NCBI GenBank assembly: GCA_913057145.1
Contig: CAJXNJ010000001.1
Coordinates: forward strand, 1 to 64,000
Direction of reading: 5' to 3'
DNA length: 64,000 bases
DNA from: an uncultured Ectothiorhodospiraceae bacterium
GTDB lineage: Bacteria; Pseudomonadota; Gammaproteobacteria; Nitrococcales; Nitrococcaceae
The position numbers and the translations under genes were made by a program. Positions 43,946 through 55,397 of the stretch are shown here, in pieces. The notes beneath the pieces are model-generated. The model was not told the origin of the DNA, ran no database searches, and worked only from the letters and a program-made list of their open reading frames with translations. The first letter of the stretch is position 1. Each line of letters starts with the position of its first letter.

Positions 43946-44398
43946 ATGTCTGCGCGCAAGTCCAAATCACCCCGACGGCTGGGCCAGCTGCTCAAAGGCG
44001 ATGCCAGCCTGCTGTCCGCCCTCAACAGCCACGCCGGGGAACTGCAGCGGGCAACCGAAGCCCTGCAGGCGGTGCTGCCCGCGAACCTGCGGGGTCACTG
44101 GCAGGTTGCCGGCCTGGATGAAAAAGCCCTGGTCGTGAGCACCCAGAGTGCGGGCTGGGCCACCGGCCTGCGACCGAGACAGGCACAGCTGCTTGATGAG
44201 GCGGAGAAGATACTGGGTACACGGCCGGCGACGCTCGCCATTCGCATTCAAACGCCTGCCTATGCACCCCCGGCCAGCGAGAGAAAACAACTCTCAGCCC
44301 GGTCGGCGGCTCAGCTCAACGCGGCCGCCGAGGGAATGATTGACCCGCGACTGGCCGCTGCGCTGCGACGGATCGCCCGCCACCACCGCGAAGACTGA
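43946..44398 (+). CDS. DciA-like DUF721 protein (candidate replicative helicase loader)
   Basis: RLGQLLKGDASLLSALNSHAGELQRATEALQAVLPANLRGHWQVAGLDEKALVVSTQSAGWATGLR. Confidence 0.78.
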   Translation: MSARKSKSPRRLGQLLKGDASLLSALNSHAGELQRATEALQAVLPANLRGHWQVAGLDEKALVVSTQSAGWATGLRPRQAQLLDEAEKILGTRPATLAIRIQTPAYAPPASERKQLSARSAAQLNAAAEGMIDPRLAAALRRIARHHRED

Positions 44399-45313
44399 TC
44401 AGGCGACCGAGACCGGCTGGTCGTAGGCGATTGGCGCCTCAGCCTCATCCTCAAAGGTCACCTCTTCCCAGGCATCCTTTTCGATGAGCAACTGACGCAG
44501 AAGCCGGTTGTTCATTTCATGGCCGGACTTATAACCATGAAAGGCCCCGATGAGGCTGCGGTTGAGCTGGTAGAGATCACCGATGGCATCCAGGATCTTG
44601 TGCTTGGCAAATTCATCCTGATAACGCAGTCCGTCTTCGTTGAGGACCCGATAGTCATCAATGACGATGGCGTTATCCAGACTGCCACCCAGGGCCAGAT
44701 TGTTCTGGCGCAGATGCTCGATATCCCGCATGAACCCGAATGTTCTCGCGCGGCTGACTTCTTTGACGAAGGAAGTAGAGGAGAAGTCAACCTCGGCGGT
44801 ACAGTCGCCGGCCTTGAAAACGGGATGATCAAAGTCGAGGGTGTAGCTGACCTTGAAGCCATCGTATGGCGTGAAACTCACGCGCTTGCCATCAGGGTCT
44901 TCAAGGCTGATCGGCCTTGTAATGCGCACGAAACGCTTGGGCGCATCCTGCTCCAGCGTCCCGGCCGACCGAATCAGAAACACAAACGGACCGGCACTGC
45001 CATCCATGATCGGGACTTCCGGCGCCGAGAGGTCGACATAGGCATTGTCGATCCCGAGACCGGCCATCGCCGAGAGCAGATGCTCAACCGTTGCCACCCG
45101 CACACCTTCATGGCTGAGGCAGGTGGAGAGCACCGTGTCACCGACATTTTCGGGATGCGCGGCTATCTCCACGACGGGATCAAGATCGACCCGACAGAAT
45201 CGAATCCCGGTGTTGGCCGGCGCCGGGCGAAGCGTCAGATAGACCTTCTCGCCGGTATGCAGGCCAACACCCGTGGCCCGAATGCTGTTCTTCAGCGTAC
45301 GTTGTCGAATCAT
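44399..45313 (-). CDS. lpxC: UDP-3-O-acyl-N-acetylglucosamine deacetylase
   Basis: [32 protein letters not shown]...[15 protein letters not shown]...[13 protein letters not shown]. Confidence 0.97.
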   Translation of the reverse strand: MIRQRTLKNSIRATGVGLHTGEKVYLTLRPAPANTGIRFCRVDLDPVVEIAAHPENVGDTVLSTCLSHEGVRVATVEHLLSAMAGLGIDNAYVDLSAPEVPIMDGSAGPFVFLIRSAGTLEQDAPKRFVRITRPISLEDPDGKRVSFTPYDGFKVSYTLDFDHPVFKAGDCTAEVDFSSTSFVKEVSRARTFGFMRDIEHLRQNNLALGGSLDNAIVIDDYRVLNEDGLRYQDEFAKHKILDAIGDLYQLNRSLIGAFHGYKSGHEMNNRLLRQLLIEKDAWEEVTFEDEAEAPIAYDQPVSVA

Positions 45314-45396
45314 GCTCGGCTTTCCCGCGCCCGGACCCCAAAAAAAGAATCCGGCTAGTTTAACAGAAACTCAACCCTTTACATCGGTCAAATGGC

Positions 45397-46545
45397 TTAA
45401 TCCGCCTGCCGCCGCAGGAAAGCCGGAATATCGAGATACTCCATATCGGCTTCCGCCGCCGCGGAGCCACCGCCGGCAGCCGCCCGCTTACGGGTAACCG
45501 TCGGCCGCTCGAGCGCTTCATAATCGACTTCACCACTGGCCTTACGGCTGACAAGGCGCGGACCGGCGGCCGGCTCCTCGAGCGAACGCGTGGGCGCAAG
45601 CCCGGTGGCAACCACCGTGACACGCAGCTCACCCTCAAGCTCGGGATCGATCACCGTACCCACCACCACCGTGGCATCATCCGAGGCAAACTCCTTGACC
45701 GCATTACCGACTTCATCGAACTCGCCAATGGACAGATCCAGGCCGGCGGTGACGTTCACCAGAATGCCATGGGCACCGGCAATATTGGCGTCCTCAAGCA
45801 GCGGGCAGGCGATCGCGCGCTCTGCTGCTTCCCGGGCACGATCCTCGCCGCTGGCGGCTCCCGAACCCATCACGGCCATACCCATCTCCGACATCACCGT
45901 GCGAACGTCGGCAAAGTCGACGTTAATGAGGCCCGGCCGGGTAATCAGCTCGGCAATGCCCTTGACCGCACCCAGCAGCACATCGTTGGCCGATTTAAAG
46001 GCATTCAGCAGGGTCAGATCCTTGCCCAGCACCGAGAGCAGCTTCTCATTGGGAATGGTGATCAACGAGTCGACCTCGCGCTCGAGCTCGCGAATGCCTT
46101 CCTCGGCAATTTTCATGCGCTTGTTGCCCTCAAAGGGGAATGGCTTGGTGACCACGGCAACCGTGAGCACACCCATCTCGCGGGCAACCTGAGCGACCAC
46201 CGGTGCAGCACCCGTTCCGGTGCCACCGCCCATGCCGGCGGTGATGAACACCATATCGGCGCCATCGAGCAGCTCACCGATACGCTCGCGATCACTCTCG
46301 GCCGCCTCACGGCCGACCTGCGGGTTGGCCCCGGCGCCGAGCCCTTTGGTGATGCCCTGACCGAGCTGCAGGGTGGTACGCGCAGAGCTGTTTTTCAGCG
46401 CCTGGGCATCCGTATTGGCACAGACAAAATCAACACCATCAATATCGGCAGCCACCATGTGCTGGACAGCGTTACCGCCGCCGCCACCGACACCGATGAC
46501 CTTGATCACCGCGTTTTCGTTGTAAGCATCCATCAGTTCAAACAT
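45397..46545 (-). CDS. ftsZ: Cell division protein FtsZ
   Basis: [16 protein letters not shown]...[15 protein letters not shown]...C-terminal [13 protein letters not shown]. Confidence 0.98.
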   Translation of the reverse strand: MFELMDAYNENAVIKVIGVGGGGGNAVQHMVAADIDGVDFVCANTDAQALKNSSARTTLQLGQGITKGLGAGANPQVGREAAESDRERIGELLDGADMVFITAGMGGGTGTGAAPVVAQVAREMGVLTVAVVTKPFPFEGNKRMKIAEEGIRELEREVDSLITIPNEKLLSVLGKDLTLLNAFKSANDVLLGAVKGIAELITRPGLINVDFADVRTVMSEMGMAVMGSGAASGEDRAREAAERAIACPLLEDANIAGAHGILVNVTAGLDLSIGEFDEVGNAVKEFASDDATVVVGTVIDPELEGELRVTVVATGLAPTRSLEEPAAGPRLVSRKASGEVDYEALERPTVTRKRAAAGGGSAAAEADMEYLDIPAFLRRQAD

Positions 46546-46567
46546 CGCTACTTCCTCCGTCAACGAA

Positions 46568-47809
46568 TCAGAAATTTCCCGTAAACCAGTCCTTCATGCG
46601 CCCCCAGACCGCGCGGAAGCCGTTGGCTGCAGCGCTGTTCATCTCGGTTCGCGGCTCACCCCGGTGGCGATGACCGCTGTGCAGCAGCCCCACCCCGGTG
46701 GCATAAATCGGATTGCGCACCACATCGGTCAGGCCGGTGATGTGCTGCGGGGCGCCCAGACGCACGGGCATGTGAAAGACCTCTTCGGCCAGCTCGACGG
46801 CGCCTTCCATCTTCGAGCTACCGCCAGTGAGCACGACGCCCGCGGCGATCAGGTCTTCAAAACCACTGCGCCGGAGTTCCGCCTGAATCAGCGTCATCAG
46901 CTCCTCATAGCGGGGCTCCACCACTTCGGCCAGTGTCTGTCGGGAGAGCCGCCTCGGCGGCCGATCGCCTACCGAAGGCACCTCAATGGTCTCTTCAGTC
47001 CCGGCCAGCTGGGACAACGCACAGGCATAGCGCATCTTGATTTCATCGGCATGCTGTGTCGGCGTGCGCAGCGCTACGGCAATGTCATTGGTGACCTGAT
47101 CACCGGCAATCGGAATCACGGCGGTGTGGCGAATGGCGCCTTCGGTGAAAACGGCGATGTCGGTTGTTCCACCCCCGATATCCACAAGGCAGACGCCGAG
47201 TTCTTTTTCATCCTCGGTGAGCACGGCATAGCTGGAGGCCAGCTGCTCGAGGATGATGTCATCGACCTCAAGGCCGCAGCGGCGAATGCATTTGACGATG
47301 TTCTGCGCCGCGCTGACCGCTCCGGTGACCATATGTACCTTGGCCTCCAGACGCACACCGGACATGCCAATGGGTTCACGCACCCCCTCCTGGCTGTCGA
47401 TGATGTATTCCTGCGGCAGGGTGTGGAGGATCTCCTGATCGGCGGGAATGGCGACGGCACGGGCGGCATCAAGCACCCGGTCGACATCCCCCTGATTCAC
47501 CTCGCGCTCCTTGATCGCGACAATGCCGTGCGAGTTGAGCGAGCGAATGTGGCTGCCGGCGATACCGGCGTAGACCGAATGAATCTGGCAGCCGGCCATG
47601 AGCTCGGCCTCCTCCACCGCCCGCTGCATGGACTGCACGGTGGATTCGATATTCACGACCACGCCCTTTTTCAGACCGCGTGAAGGATGTGAGCCGATGC
47701 CGATCACCTCCACATCCCCGTCGGGCTGCATCTCCCCGACAATGGCCACCACCTTGGAGGTGCCAATATCCAATCCGACCAGCAGATCGCGTTCCTGTTT
47801 GCGTGTCAT
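46568..47809 (-). CDS. ftsA: Cell division protein FtsA
   Basis: LLVGLDIGTSKVVAIVGE...LVDIGGGTTDIAVF...C-terminal FRAVWGRMKDWFTGNF. Confidence 0.97.
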   Translation of the reverse strand: MTRKQERDLLVGLDIGTSKVVAIVGEMQPDGDVEVIGIGSHPSRGLKKGVVVNIESTVQSMQRAVEEAELMAGCQIHSVYAGIAGSHIRSLNSHGIVAIKEREVNQGDVDRVLDAARAVAIPADQEILHTLPQEYIIDSQEGVREPIGMSGVRLEAKVHMVTGAVSAAQNIVKCIRRCGLEVDDIILEQLASSYAVLTEDEKELGVCLVDIGGGTTDIAVFTEGAIRHTAVIPIAGDQVTNDIAVALRTPTQHADEIKMRYACALSQLAGTEETIEVPSVGDRPPRRLSRQTLAEVVEPRYEELMTLIQAELRRSGFEDLIAAGVVLTGGSSKMEGAVELAEEVFHMPVRLGAPQHITGLTDVVRNPIYATGVGLLHSGHRHRGEPRTEMNSAAANGFRAVWGRMKDWFTGNF

Positions 47810-47813
47810 CGAT

Positions 47814-48524
47814 TCAGTCCTCGTCCTGCCAGCGCAGCGCAAAACCGTTGGGATAGCGCAGATCCGCCACCGCAAGGCTGCGTTCCTGTGCTGTTGAAAG
47901 TCGTGGCCAGGCATCGACGAATCGACGCAATCTGGCCTCGGGCGTGGTTCGCCCGAGTCGTATTCGGCCGCCCTCGGCGAGCATCAGCGTCCAGGCCCTT
48001 CGCTCGTCGAGCGTGAGCCCCGTCGCGGTGAGCGGGAGCGGCTGGAGCAACCCCGAGAGCTTTTGATATTGAGCGAGCACTCGGGCTGCGCTGCCGGGCG
48101 GGCCAGCGAGATCCGGCAACGGCAGACCGGGCAGCTCGCGCGGTTGGAATACCTCCGCCCGGGCATTCATCAACGCCGCCCCACCCCAGCGGGCGACCGG
48201 CTGTTGCTCGCTCACGGTAATGCGCAGGGCATCCGGCCAGACGCGCTGGACCGTCGCGGTATCCACCCACGGCAGAGTCTCCACCGCCTTGCGAATGGCA
48301 TTCACCTCGATGCCCAGGAAACCACCCTGCAATCGCCCCTCGAGTGCTTCGCGTAAATCCGCCTCGCGCAGCCGTCCCAATTCGCCATCGAAGCGGACAC
48401 TGGCCAACGGCAACCAGCGCTCGGTCGGCCAGCGCTCCAGCGCCATGGATGTGGCCGCCACCAACGCCACCAGCAGGCCAAGCCCAAGCAGCCATCGTTT
48501 GCCTTGGCGATTGAGACTGTTCAC
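47814..48524 (-). CDS. ftsQ: Cell division protein FtsQ
   Basis: POTRA-like VRFDGELGRLREADLREAL...LPWVDTATVQRVWPDALRITVSEQQPVARWG; position between ddl and ftsA. Confidence 0.93.
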   Translation of the reverse strand: MNSLNRQGKRWLLGLGLLVALVAATSMALERWPTERWLPLASVRFDGELGRLREADLREALEGRLQGGFLGIEVNAIRKAVETLPWVDTATVQRVWPDALRITVSEQQPVARWGGAALMNARAEVFQPRELPGLPLPDLAGPPGSAARVLAQYQKLSGLLQPLPLTATGLTLDERRAWTLMLAEGGRIRLGRTTPEARLRRFVDAWPRLSTAQERSLAVADLRYPNGFALRWQDED

Positions 48525-49465
48525 TGTTGCTCACCATGCCTCCAGCTTGTCAGCAGGATCCGCCACACCAGGGTTTCCATCTCAATACCGGCTGCCTGCG
48601 CGGCCGCAGGCAGCAGGGAGTGATCGGTCATCCCGGGAATGGTGTTCACCTCAAGCAGCCAGAACCGCCCCTCGGCATCGGCCATGACATCAACCCGGCC
48701 CCAGCCGCTGGCACCAATGGCCGCAAAGGCCTGTTGCGCGAGGGCAGACAGCGCTGACTCCTCGCGCTCATTCAGTCCGCTCGGGATATGCATGCGGGTG
48801 GCATCCGAGCGGTATTTGGCTTCGAAGTCGTAGAACTCGCTGACCACCTCGATGCGAATCGAAGGCAGCGTCTCCCCGGCCAGAATCCCGACCGTGTACT
48901 CCGCGCCCTCAATACAGCGCTCGAGCAATGCCTTGCCGCCGTAGCGACGGGCCTCGGCAATGGCATCAGCAAGGTCTGCGGCATCATTGACCCGTGCTGT
49001 GCCCAGACTCGAGCCCTCACCGAGCGGTTTGACGAAGATGGGCAGACCCAGTGCTTCCAGGGCGGAGCGGGGGTCATCGGCCTCGCCGATAACGCGATAA
49101 TCCGGTGTCGGCAGGCCCAGCGCCTGCCAGATCTGCTTGCTGCGGAGTTTATCCATCCCCAGCGCCGATCCCAGCACGCCGCTGCCGGTATACGGGATAT
49201 GCAGGGACTGCAATGCCCCCTGAATGGCGCCGTCTTCGCCGCCGGGGCCGTGCAGGGCAATAAAGGCGCGATCGTAGGCAGCCAGCTCGGCCAGGGGTCG
49301 CTGCGCCGGATCAAAAGCATCTGCGGCCACACCCACTGCGCGTAGCGCATCCAGACAACTGCGGCCACTGGCCAGTGAAATTTCACGCTCACCGGAATGC
49401 CCGCCCATGAGAACCGCCACCCGGCCCAGGGCCTGCACGGAGGGCTGCGGATTAATGCCGGACAT
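48521..49465 (-). CDS. ddl: D-alanine--D-alanine ligase
   Basis: VLMGGHSGEREISLASG...HGPGGEDGAIQG...LLEVNTIPGMTDHSLLP. Confidence 0.96.
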   Translation of the reverse strand: MSGINPQPSVQALGRVAVLMGGHSGEREISLASGRSCLDALRAVGVAADAFDPAQRPLAELAAYDRAFIALHGPGGEDGAIQGALQSLHIPYTGSGVLGSALGMDKLRSKQIWQALGLPTPDYRVIGEADDPRSALEALGLPIFVKPLGEGSSLGTARVNDAADLADAIAEARRYGGKALLERCIEGAEYTVGILAGETLPSIRIEVVSEFYDFEAKYRSDATRMHIPSGLNEREESALSALAQQAFAAIGASGWGRVDVMADAEGRFWLLEVNTIPGMTDHSLLPAAAQAAGIEMETLVWRILLTSWRHGEQQ

Positions 49466-50348
49466 CAGCCACCTCCCCCACAATGTGGACCTCGGGCTCG
49501 AGCTGCACACCATGCTGCTCGAAGACACGCTGCTGGACGCGTCGAATCAGCCGTTCAATATCCGCCGCCGTAGCCTTGCCTTCATGGACGATGAAATTGG
49601 CATGCTTCTCGGACACCCGGGCACCGCCTTCCCGCGCGCCTTTCAGGCCCGCTGTCTCGATCAGGCGCGCGGCATGATCACCCGGTGGATTGCGGAATAC
49701 CGAGCCACCACTGGCAAGCCCGGTGGGCTGGCTGCGACCACGCTCGGCGAGCAGCTCCTTCACCCGCGCCTTGAGTGCCTCCGGATCATGGCCTGGCGCA
49801 AACTCGAGCAGGGCCGCGGTAAACCACTCCTGACGCGGCCCCTCAACGCTGCGGTAACCGATGCGATAGGCATCCGGGTCGCGTTGATGAGCCTGACCTG
49901 CCCGGTCCACCGTGTAGACCGAGCGCACATGCGCCCAGGTCTCACCACCCCAGGCGCCGGCATTCATGGCAAGCGCACCACCGAGCGTCCCTGGTATCCC
50001 GGCAAAAAACTCCGCGCCGGCATAACCGGCACGCCCACACCAGCGGGCAAGCTTGGCGCAGGCGACGCCCGCATCGGCAAGCACCCGCCCTTCACCCTGA
50101 TCTTCTATGCGGGCAAGCCCGCGGCTGAGGCGAATCACCGAGCCGCGCAGACCACCATCACGCACCAACAGGTTGCTGCCGAGGCCGAGCCAGAAAAGCG
50201 GCTCGCGGGCCTTGTCACTGGCAAGAAAGGCACCCAGATCGCCCGCATCAGCCGGCTCATAAAGACACTCGGCCGGCCCACCCACTCGCCAGGTGGTATA
50301 CCGCGCCATGGGCACGGCGTGCTGCAGCCTGCCTCTGAGCGCCGTCAT
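49452..50348 (-). CDS. murB: UDP-N-acetylenolpyruvoylglucosamine reductase
   Basis: [16 protein letters not shown]...[21 protein letters not shown]...[10 protein letters not shown]. Confidence 0.96.
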   Translation of the reverse strand: MTALRGRLQHAVPMARYTTWRVGGPAECLYEPADAGDLGAFLASDKAREPLFWLGLGSNLLVRDGGLRGSVIRLSRGLARIEDQGEGRVLADAGVACAKLARWCGRAGYAGAEFFAGIPGTLGGALAMNAGAWGGETWAHVRSVYTVDRAGQAHQRDPDAYRIGYRSVEGPRQEWFTAALLEFAPGHDPEALKARVKELLAERGRSQPTGLASGGSVFRNPPGDHAARLIETAGLKGAREGGARVSEKHANFIVHEGKATAADIERLIRRVQQRVFEQHGVQLEPEVHIVGEVADVRH

Positions 50349-51775
50349 GACCGACCCTCCGTCGAAAGCAACCGGGGCAGAGCGGTACCAATACTGCCGG
50401 CTCCCAGGCTGATCACCACGTCACCGGGCTCGATCATGCCGGGCAGCATCTCGCAGAGTTCATCAATGCCCTCGACAAAGACCGGATCCACCTGACCCCG
50501 AAGACGAATGGCCCGCGAGAGGCTGCGGCCATCGGCACCGGATATGGGCGCCTCGCCGGCCGGATACACTTCGGTGAGCAACAGGGCGTCGGCTTCGCCG
50601 AGGACACGGGCAAAATCTTCAAACAGATCACGCGTGCGGCTGTAGCGATGCGGCTGGAAGGCCACCACCAGGCGATGCTGCGGCCAGTTGCTGCGCACTG
50701 CCTCGAGCACGGCCTCGATCTCGCGCGGATGATGGGCATAGTCATCCACCAGCAAAGCCTCGCCGCCTGCCACCGTGTAGGTGCCCAGACGCTGGAAGCG
50801 CCGGCCGATCCCGGAGAATTGATCAAGCGCTCTGGCGATGGCTGCCTCCGGCACCTCCAGGGCCCGGGCAACGGCAATCGCCCCGAGGGCATTGAGCACA
50901 TTGTGGCGGCCGGGCAGGTTGAGATTGATGGCAAGCGGTTCGTACCCCGTCGTGAGCACGGTGAAATGACTGCGACCCGCATCAGCACGCAAATCCACCG
51001 CCTGCAGATCGGCCGTTTCGGAAAAGCCGTAGGTGCGGACCGGGCGGCCCAGCTCAGCGGCCATGGCACGCAGTTCCGCATCTTCATCACACAACACGGC
51101 CAGGCCATAGAAAGGCAGATGGTGGAGAAACTCGACGAAGGTAGCGCGCAGGCGCTGGAAATCACCGCCATAGGTATCCAGGTGGTCGGCATCAATATTG
51201 GTGACGACCGCAAGCATGGGGTTCAGATAGAGGAATGAAGCATCACTCTCGTCGGCTTCGGCCACGAGATACCGCCCCTCACCCAGACGGGCGTGGCTCG
51301 CCGCGCTGTTGAGACGGCCACCAATCACAAACGTCGGGTCCAGATCGCCTTCGGCCAGAATGCTTGCCACCAGACTCGTCGTGGTGGTTTTGCCATGCGT
51401 ACCGGCAACCGCAATCCCAAAGCGAAAACGCATCAGCTCAGCGAGCATCTCGGCGCGGGGCACCACTGGCAGGCGGCGGGCGCGAGCGGCTGCCACTTCC
51501 GGATTATCCTCGGTCACCGCACTGGAGATCACAACGGCATCGGCGGCATCCACATGCCCTGCCTCATGGCCGATGTGGATGATGGCACCGAGTTCACGCA
51601 GATGGCTGACTACGGCGTTTTCACGCAAATCCGACCCGCTCACGGTGTACCCGAGATTAAGCAGCACCTCGGCAATACCGCCCATACCGGCACCGCCGAT
51701 ACCCACAAAATGCAGTCGCCGAATCTGGCCCATGGCGCCTGGACCGCCGCCAGCGAGGTTGACTGAGGTATTCAT
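50345..51775 (-). CDS. murC: UDP-N-acetylmuramate--L-alanine ligase
   Basis: [28 protein letters not shown]...[12 protein letters not shown]...[14 protein letters not shown]. Confidence 0.97.
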   Translation of the reverse strand: MNTSVNLAGGGPGAMGQIRRLHFVGIGGAGMGGIAEVLLNLGYTVSGSDLRENAVVSHLRELGAIIHIGHEAGHVDAADAVVISSAVTEDNPEVAAARARRLPVVPRAEMLAELMRFRFGIAVAGTHGKTTTTSLVASILAEGDLDPTFVIGGRLNSAASHARLGEGRYLVAEADESDASFLYLNPMLAVVTNIDADHLDTYGGDFQRLRATFVEFLHHLPFYGLAVLCDEDAELRAMAAELGRPVRTYGFSETADLQAVDLRADAGRSHFTVLTTGYEPLAINLNLPGRHNVLNALGAIAVARALEVPEAAIARALDQFSGIGRRFQRLGTYTVAGGEALLVDDYAHHPREIEAVLEAVRSNWPQHRLVVAFQPHRYSRTRDLFEDFARVLGEADALLLTEVYPAGEAPISGADGRSLSRAIRLRGQVDPVFVEGIDELCEMLPGMIEPGDVVISLGAGSIGTALPRLLSTEGRS

Positions 51776-52848
51776 GCCGCCACCTCCAGACAATGCTCGG
51801 CGACCTGCCCGGCGGCATCGGGCCGGCCGGCGGCGCGACTCGCCTCGGCCATGGCCTGCAGGCGGGTACGATCAGATGCCAATGCCTGCAGTCGACCGGC
51901 CAGCCAGTCGGCACTCAGCGCCTCATCCCGACGCTGCTCGGCACCACCGGCACGGCAGAGGTAATCTGCGTTGGCGCTCTGGTGGTCATCCACTGCATAC
52001 GGGTAAGGCACAAGGATGGCGGGCACACCGGCCGCGGCGAGTTCGGAGACGGTCAAAGCACCCGCTCGGCAGACCACCAGATCACACCATTGATAGGCCT
52101 CAGCCATATCCTCGATAAATTCCTGCACATCGGCCTGCACCCCGGCCTCGGCATAGGCATCGATGGCCATCTGCAGGGTCCGGGCACCGGCCTGGTGTCG
52201 GACAATCGGCCGCTGATCGACAGGCACTCTCGCCAGCGCTTCGGGGACGCGTTGATTGAGTGTCCGGGCACCCAGGCTGCCACCCACCACCAACAGCCTG
52301 ATGGGTCCTTCACGGCCGGCATAACGGTCATGCGGCGCTGGCAGCCGAGCAATTTCGGCACGAATCGGATTGCCGATAAAACGCCGTTTCTCTGCCGTTG
52401 CCAGCTGTGCATCGAGCCCGGTCAACACCGAACGGGCGAGCGGCGAGAGGAGCTTATTGGTCATCCCGGGGATGGCATTCTGCTCGTGAATCACCAGTGG
52501 GCAACGCAACAACCAGGCGGCAAGCCCGGCCGGGCCGGCAACATAACCGCCCATGCCGAGCACCACCCGCGGGCGTTCACGACGAATGACGCCGATGGCC
52601 TGCCAGAGTGCGCGCATCACCATCAAGGGCGCCTGCAGCCAACCCAGCCAACCATTGCCGCGCAAACCCCGCACGGTCACCTTTTCAAGCCGAATCCCGG
52701 CGGCGGGCACGACATCGGCTTCGAGACCCGCCGGTGTACCCAGCCAGACCACAGGCACATCGCGCTCCATGAGCACCCGGGCGGTTGCCAGCGCCGGGAA
52801 AACATGACCGCCGGTGCCACCAGCGACAATGAGCACCGGCGCGCTCAT
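51772..52848 (-). CDS. murG: UDP-GlcNAc:lipid I N-acetylglucosaminyltransferase
   Basis: [21 protein letters not shown]...[19 protein letters not shown]...[12 protein letters not shown]. Confidence 0.97.
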   Translation of the reverse strand: MSAPVLIVAGGTGGHVFPALATARVLMERDVPVVWLGTPAGLEADVVPAAGIRLEKVTVRGLRGNGWLGWLQAPLMVMRALWQAIGVIRRERPRVVLGMGGYVAGPAGLAAWLLRCPLVIHEQNAIPGMTNKLLSPLARSVLTGLDAQLATAEKRRFIGNPIRAEIARLPAPHDRYAGREGPIRLLVVGGSLGARTLNQRVPEALARVPVDQRPIVRHQAGARTLQMAIDAYAEAGVQADVQEFIEDMAEAYQWCDLVVCRAGALTVSELAAAGVPAILVPYPYAVDDHQSANADYLCRAGGAEQRRDEALSADWLAGRLQALASDRTRLQAMAEASRAAGRPDAAGQVAEHCLEVAA

Positions 52849-54044
52849 GTCAGACCTCCCGACATTTGTCGAGACGCCGCGCGACTGCCGCGCCGGCATT
52901 CCAGATCGGCCCGCAGCAGCAGCCCAATGGCAAGCGTGCTCATCACCAGGCTGCTACCGCCGTAACTCATCAGCGGCAGGGTCAGGCCCTTGGTGGGGAG
53001 CAGACCGAGGTTCACCCCCATATTCACGAAAGCCTGCAGCCCCAGACTCACGCCAATTCCGTAGGCGAGCAGCCCGGAGAAGACCCGGCCCTCGCGCAGA
53101 TTCAAAGCGCCGATACGACAGGCACGCCAGACCACAAAACTCCAGGCGACAATCACCAGGGCCATACCCAGCAACCCGAGCTCCTCGGCAAGCACTGCGA
53201 AGAGAAAATCGGTATGCGCCTCGGGCAGGTAAAAGAGCTTTTGTACGCTGTTACCCAGACCGACCCCCCACCATTCGCCGCGACCCACGGCAATCAACGA
53301 CTGCGTGAGCTGAAAACCGGTGTTGAAAGGATCGGCCCAGGGGTCCTGAAAGGCGGTCAGACGCTCCAGGCGATAGGGCGCGGAGAGGATGAGATAAGCA
53401 CCGAGGCCAACAGCGACAAGAATCAATCCAGCGAAGATGAGAAGCGGCATACCCGCAATGAAGAACAGGCTGCCAAGCGTCGCCACGAGGACCGCCAGGG
53501 CCCCGAAATCGGGCTGGCCAAGCAACAATAACGCCAGCAGCACCAGCACCAGACCGGCGGGCAGCAGCGGCGACAGCGAGGCCTGCAGGGTTTCGGCATG
53601 ACGGGCCAGGAATGCCGAGAAGTAAATCAGCACACACAGCCGTGCCACCTCGGAGACCTGGACATTCACCGGCCCCATGGGAATCCACCGCGTCGCACCA
53701 TTGACCTCACGCCCCACCCCGGGAAGCAGGACCAGGACCAGCAGAAACAGACCGAACAACAGCAACGGACCGGCCAGCGCTTCGACACGCTCAAGCGGCG
53801 TGCGCAGGGCCACCAGGGCGAGAAAGAACGCCGGCGCCAGGAACACGGTCTGTCGCAGGAGAAAATGCATCGGCCCGCCGCCGAGCTCTTCACCAACGCC
53901 AACCGAGGCGGACGCCACCATGACAAGCCCCATGCCCATAATGCCGAGCACCACCAGCACCAGCGGCCAATCAAGATCCTCCAGCCAGCCCGAGCGATAG
54001 CCGAGCATGGCCTCGAGCCGGGGATGGATAAACGCCTCAGCCAT
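52845..54044 (-). CDS. ftsW: Peptidoglycan glycosyltransferase FtsW
   Basis: SEDS family: GATRWIPMGPVNVQVSEVARL...AHTDFLFAVLAEELGLLG...LPTKGLTLPLMSYGGSSLV. Confidence 0.96.
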   Translation of the reverse strand: MAEAFIHPRLEAMLGYRSGWLEDLDWPLVLVVLGIMGMGLVMVASASVGVGEELGGGPMHFLLRQTVFLAPAFFLALVALRTPLERVEALAGPLLLFGLFLLVLVLLPGVGREVNGATRWIPMGPVNVQVSEVARLCVLIYFSAFLARHAETLQASLSPLLPAGLVLVLLALLLLGQPDFGALAVLVATLGSLFFIAGMPLLIFAGLILVAVGLGAYLILSAPYRLERLTAFQDPWADPFNTGFQLTQSLIAVGRGEWWGVGLGNSVQKLFYLPEAHTDFLFAVLAEELGLLGMALVIVAWSFVVWRACRIGALNLREGRVFSGLLAYGIGVSLGLQAFVNMGVNLGLLPTKGLTLPLMSYGGSSLVMSTLAIGLLLRADLECRRGSRAASRQMSGGLT

Positions 54045-55383
54045 CACCAAGCTCCTCGACCAGGGCGCGGAAGTGCTCGCCTCGCTCGCGATAGTCGGAA
54101 AACTGATCAAGACTGGCACAGGCTGGCGCCAGCACGATGGCGTCACCCGGCTCCGAGATCTCCAATGCAACCCGAACGGCGGCCTTGAGATCGGCGACCG
54201 ATTGCACGCTGACCGAATCACCCAACACCCGGCCGAGCACCGGGGCATCCTGGCCAAACACCACCGCTGCCCGACCGCGTCCGGCAAGCGCTTCTCCCAG
54301 ATCGGCAAAATCCTGACCCTTGCCATCACCCCCTGCGAGCAACACCAGGGGTTGATCCATACCGGTTACCGCCGCAACGGCTGAGGCCACATTGGTGGCC
54401 TTGGAATCATTAATCCAGAGGCGCCCCGCTACCCATCCAAGGGATTCGCTTCGATGCGGCAGCGGCTGGAAGGCACGCAGGCCATCAATCATGGCCTCCA
54501 TTGGCCAGCCGGCCGCATGACCGATCGCCAATGCAGCAAGCGCATTGAGTGCGTTATGCCGGCCGACCACCGGCAACTCACTGCAGGCAAGCAGAGGTTC
54601 ACCGGCATGGGCAAGCCAGCGCTCACCGCCGTGTTCCAGCAGATGCCAGCGAATCATGGGACGATCGGCATCGGCTGCAAACCAGTGCCGGCTGGCGTCA
54701 CCGGCTGCCATCGACTCCACCCAATGCTGATCGGCATTGAGCACCACCGCACCGGCCCCGTTGAGGATTCGCGCCTTGGCCGCGGCGTAATCAGCCATGC
54801 TGTCGTAGCGATCAAGATGATCGGGGGTGAGATTGAGCACGGCGGAGACAATGGGACGCAGGCTCTGCACGGTCTCAAGCTGAAAACTCGACAGCTCCAG
54901 GATGTAGAGCTCGGCATCAGGCTGATCGGCAAGCAGACTGAGCGCTGCCGGGCTGAGATTGCCACCGGTCGCTGCCCGTACTCCGGCCGCGCGGGCCATG
55001 GCATCCACCATCCGGGTGACGGTGCTCTTGCCGTTGGAGCCGGTAATCGCGATGACCGGTGCGGTCACCGCTCTGGCAAAGAGTTCGATTTCACCAATGA
55101 GCGGCTGTCCACGGTCGCGGGCGCGCTGGAAGACCGGCAGCCGGGTATCCACACCGGGGCTGACGACAATCTCGCGGGCACGGATCAGATGCTCCTCGGA
55201 GAAACCACCGGTGACCAATTCGACCTGCGGATGGGCGGCTTGCAGCGCAGCGGCCTTTGGCGGCTGGTCGCGGCTGTCCATCACCGCGACGGCACAGCCC
55301 TTGGCGGCAAGGTACTGAGCCGCCGCCAGGCCGGATTCACCCAGCCCGACGATGATGGCATCGAGCAATGGAGCGTTTTTCAT
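54037..55383 (-). CDS. murD: UDP-N-acetylmuramoylalanine--D-glutamate ligase
   Basis: AIIVGLGESGLAAAQYLAAKG...AITGSNGKSTVTRM...VLLAGGDGKGQDFADL. Confidence 0.96.
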   Translation of the reverse strand: MKNAPLLDAIIVGLGESGLAAAQYLAAKGCAVAVMDSRDQPPKAAALQAAHPQVELVTGGFSEEHLIRAREIVVSPGVDTRLPVFQRARDRGQPLIGEIELFARAVTAPVIAITGSNGKSTVTRMVDAMARAAGVRAATGGNLSPAALSLLADQPDAELYILELSSFQLETVQSLRPIVSAVLNLTPDHLDRYDSMADYAAAKARILNGAGAVVLNADQHWVESMAAGDASRHWFAADADRPMIRWHLLEHGGERWLAHAGEPLLACSELPVVGRHNALNALAALAIGHAAGWPMEAMIDGLRAFQPLPHRSESLGWVAGRLWINDSKATNVASAVAAVTGMDQPLVLLAGGDGKGQDFADLGEALAGRGRAAVVFGQDAPVLGRVLGDSVSVQSVADLKAAVRVALEISEPGDAIVLAPACASLDQFSDYRERGEHFRALVEELGDG

Positions 55384-55397
55384 CACCGCCTCACCCA

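Noticed and set aside
46664-47683. 339-aa plus-strand ORF opposite ftsA
   Set aside because: Antisense shadow of ftsA.
51793-52965. 390-aa plus-strand ORF opposite murG
   Set aside because: Antisense shadow; low-complexity His/Gln/Gly/Arg-rich translation with no domain.
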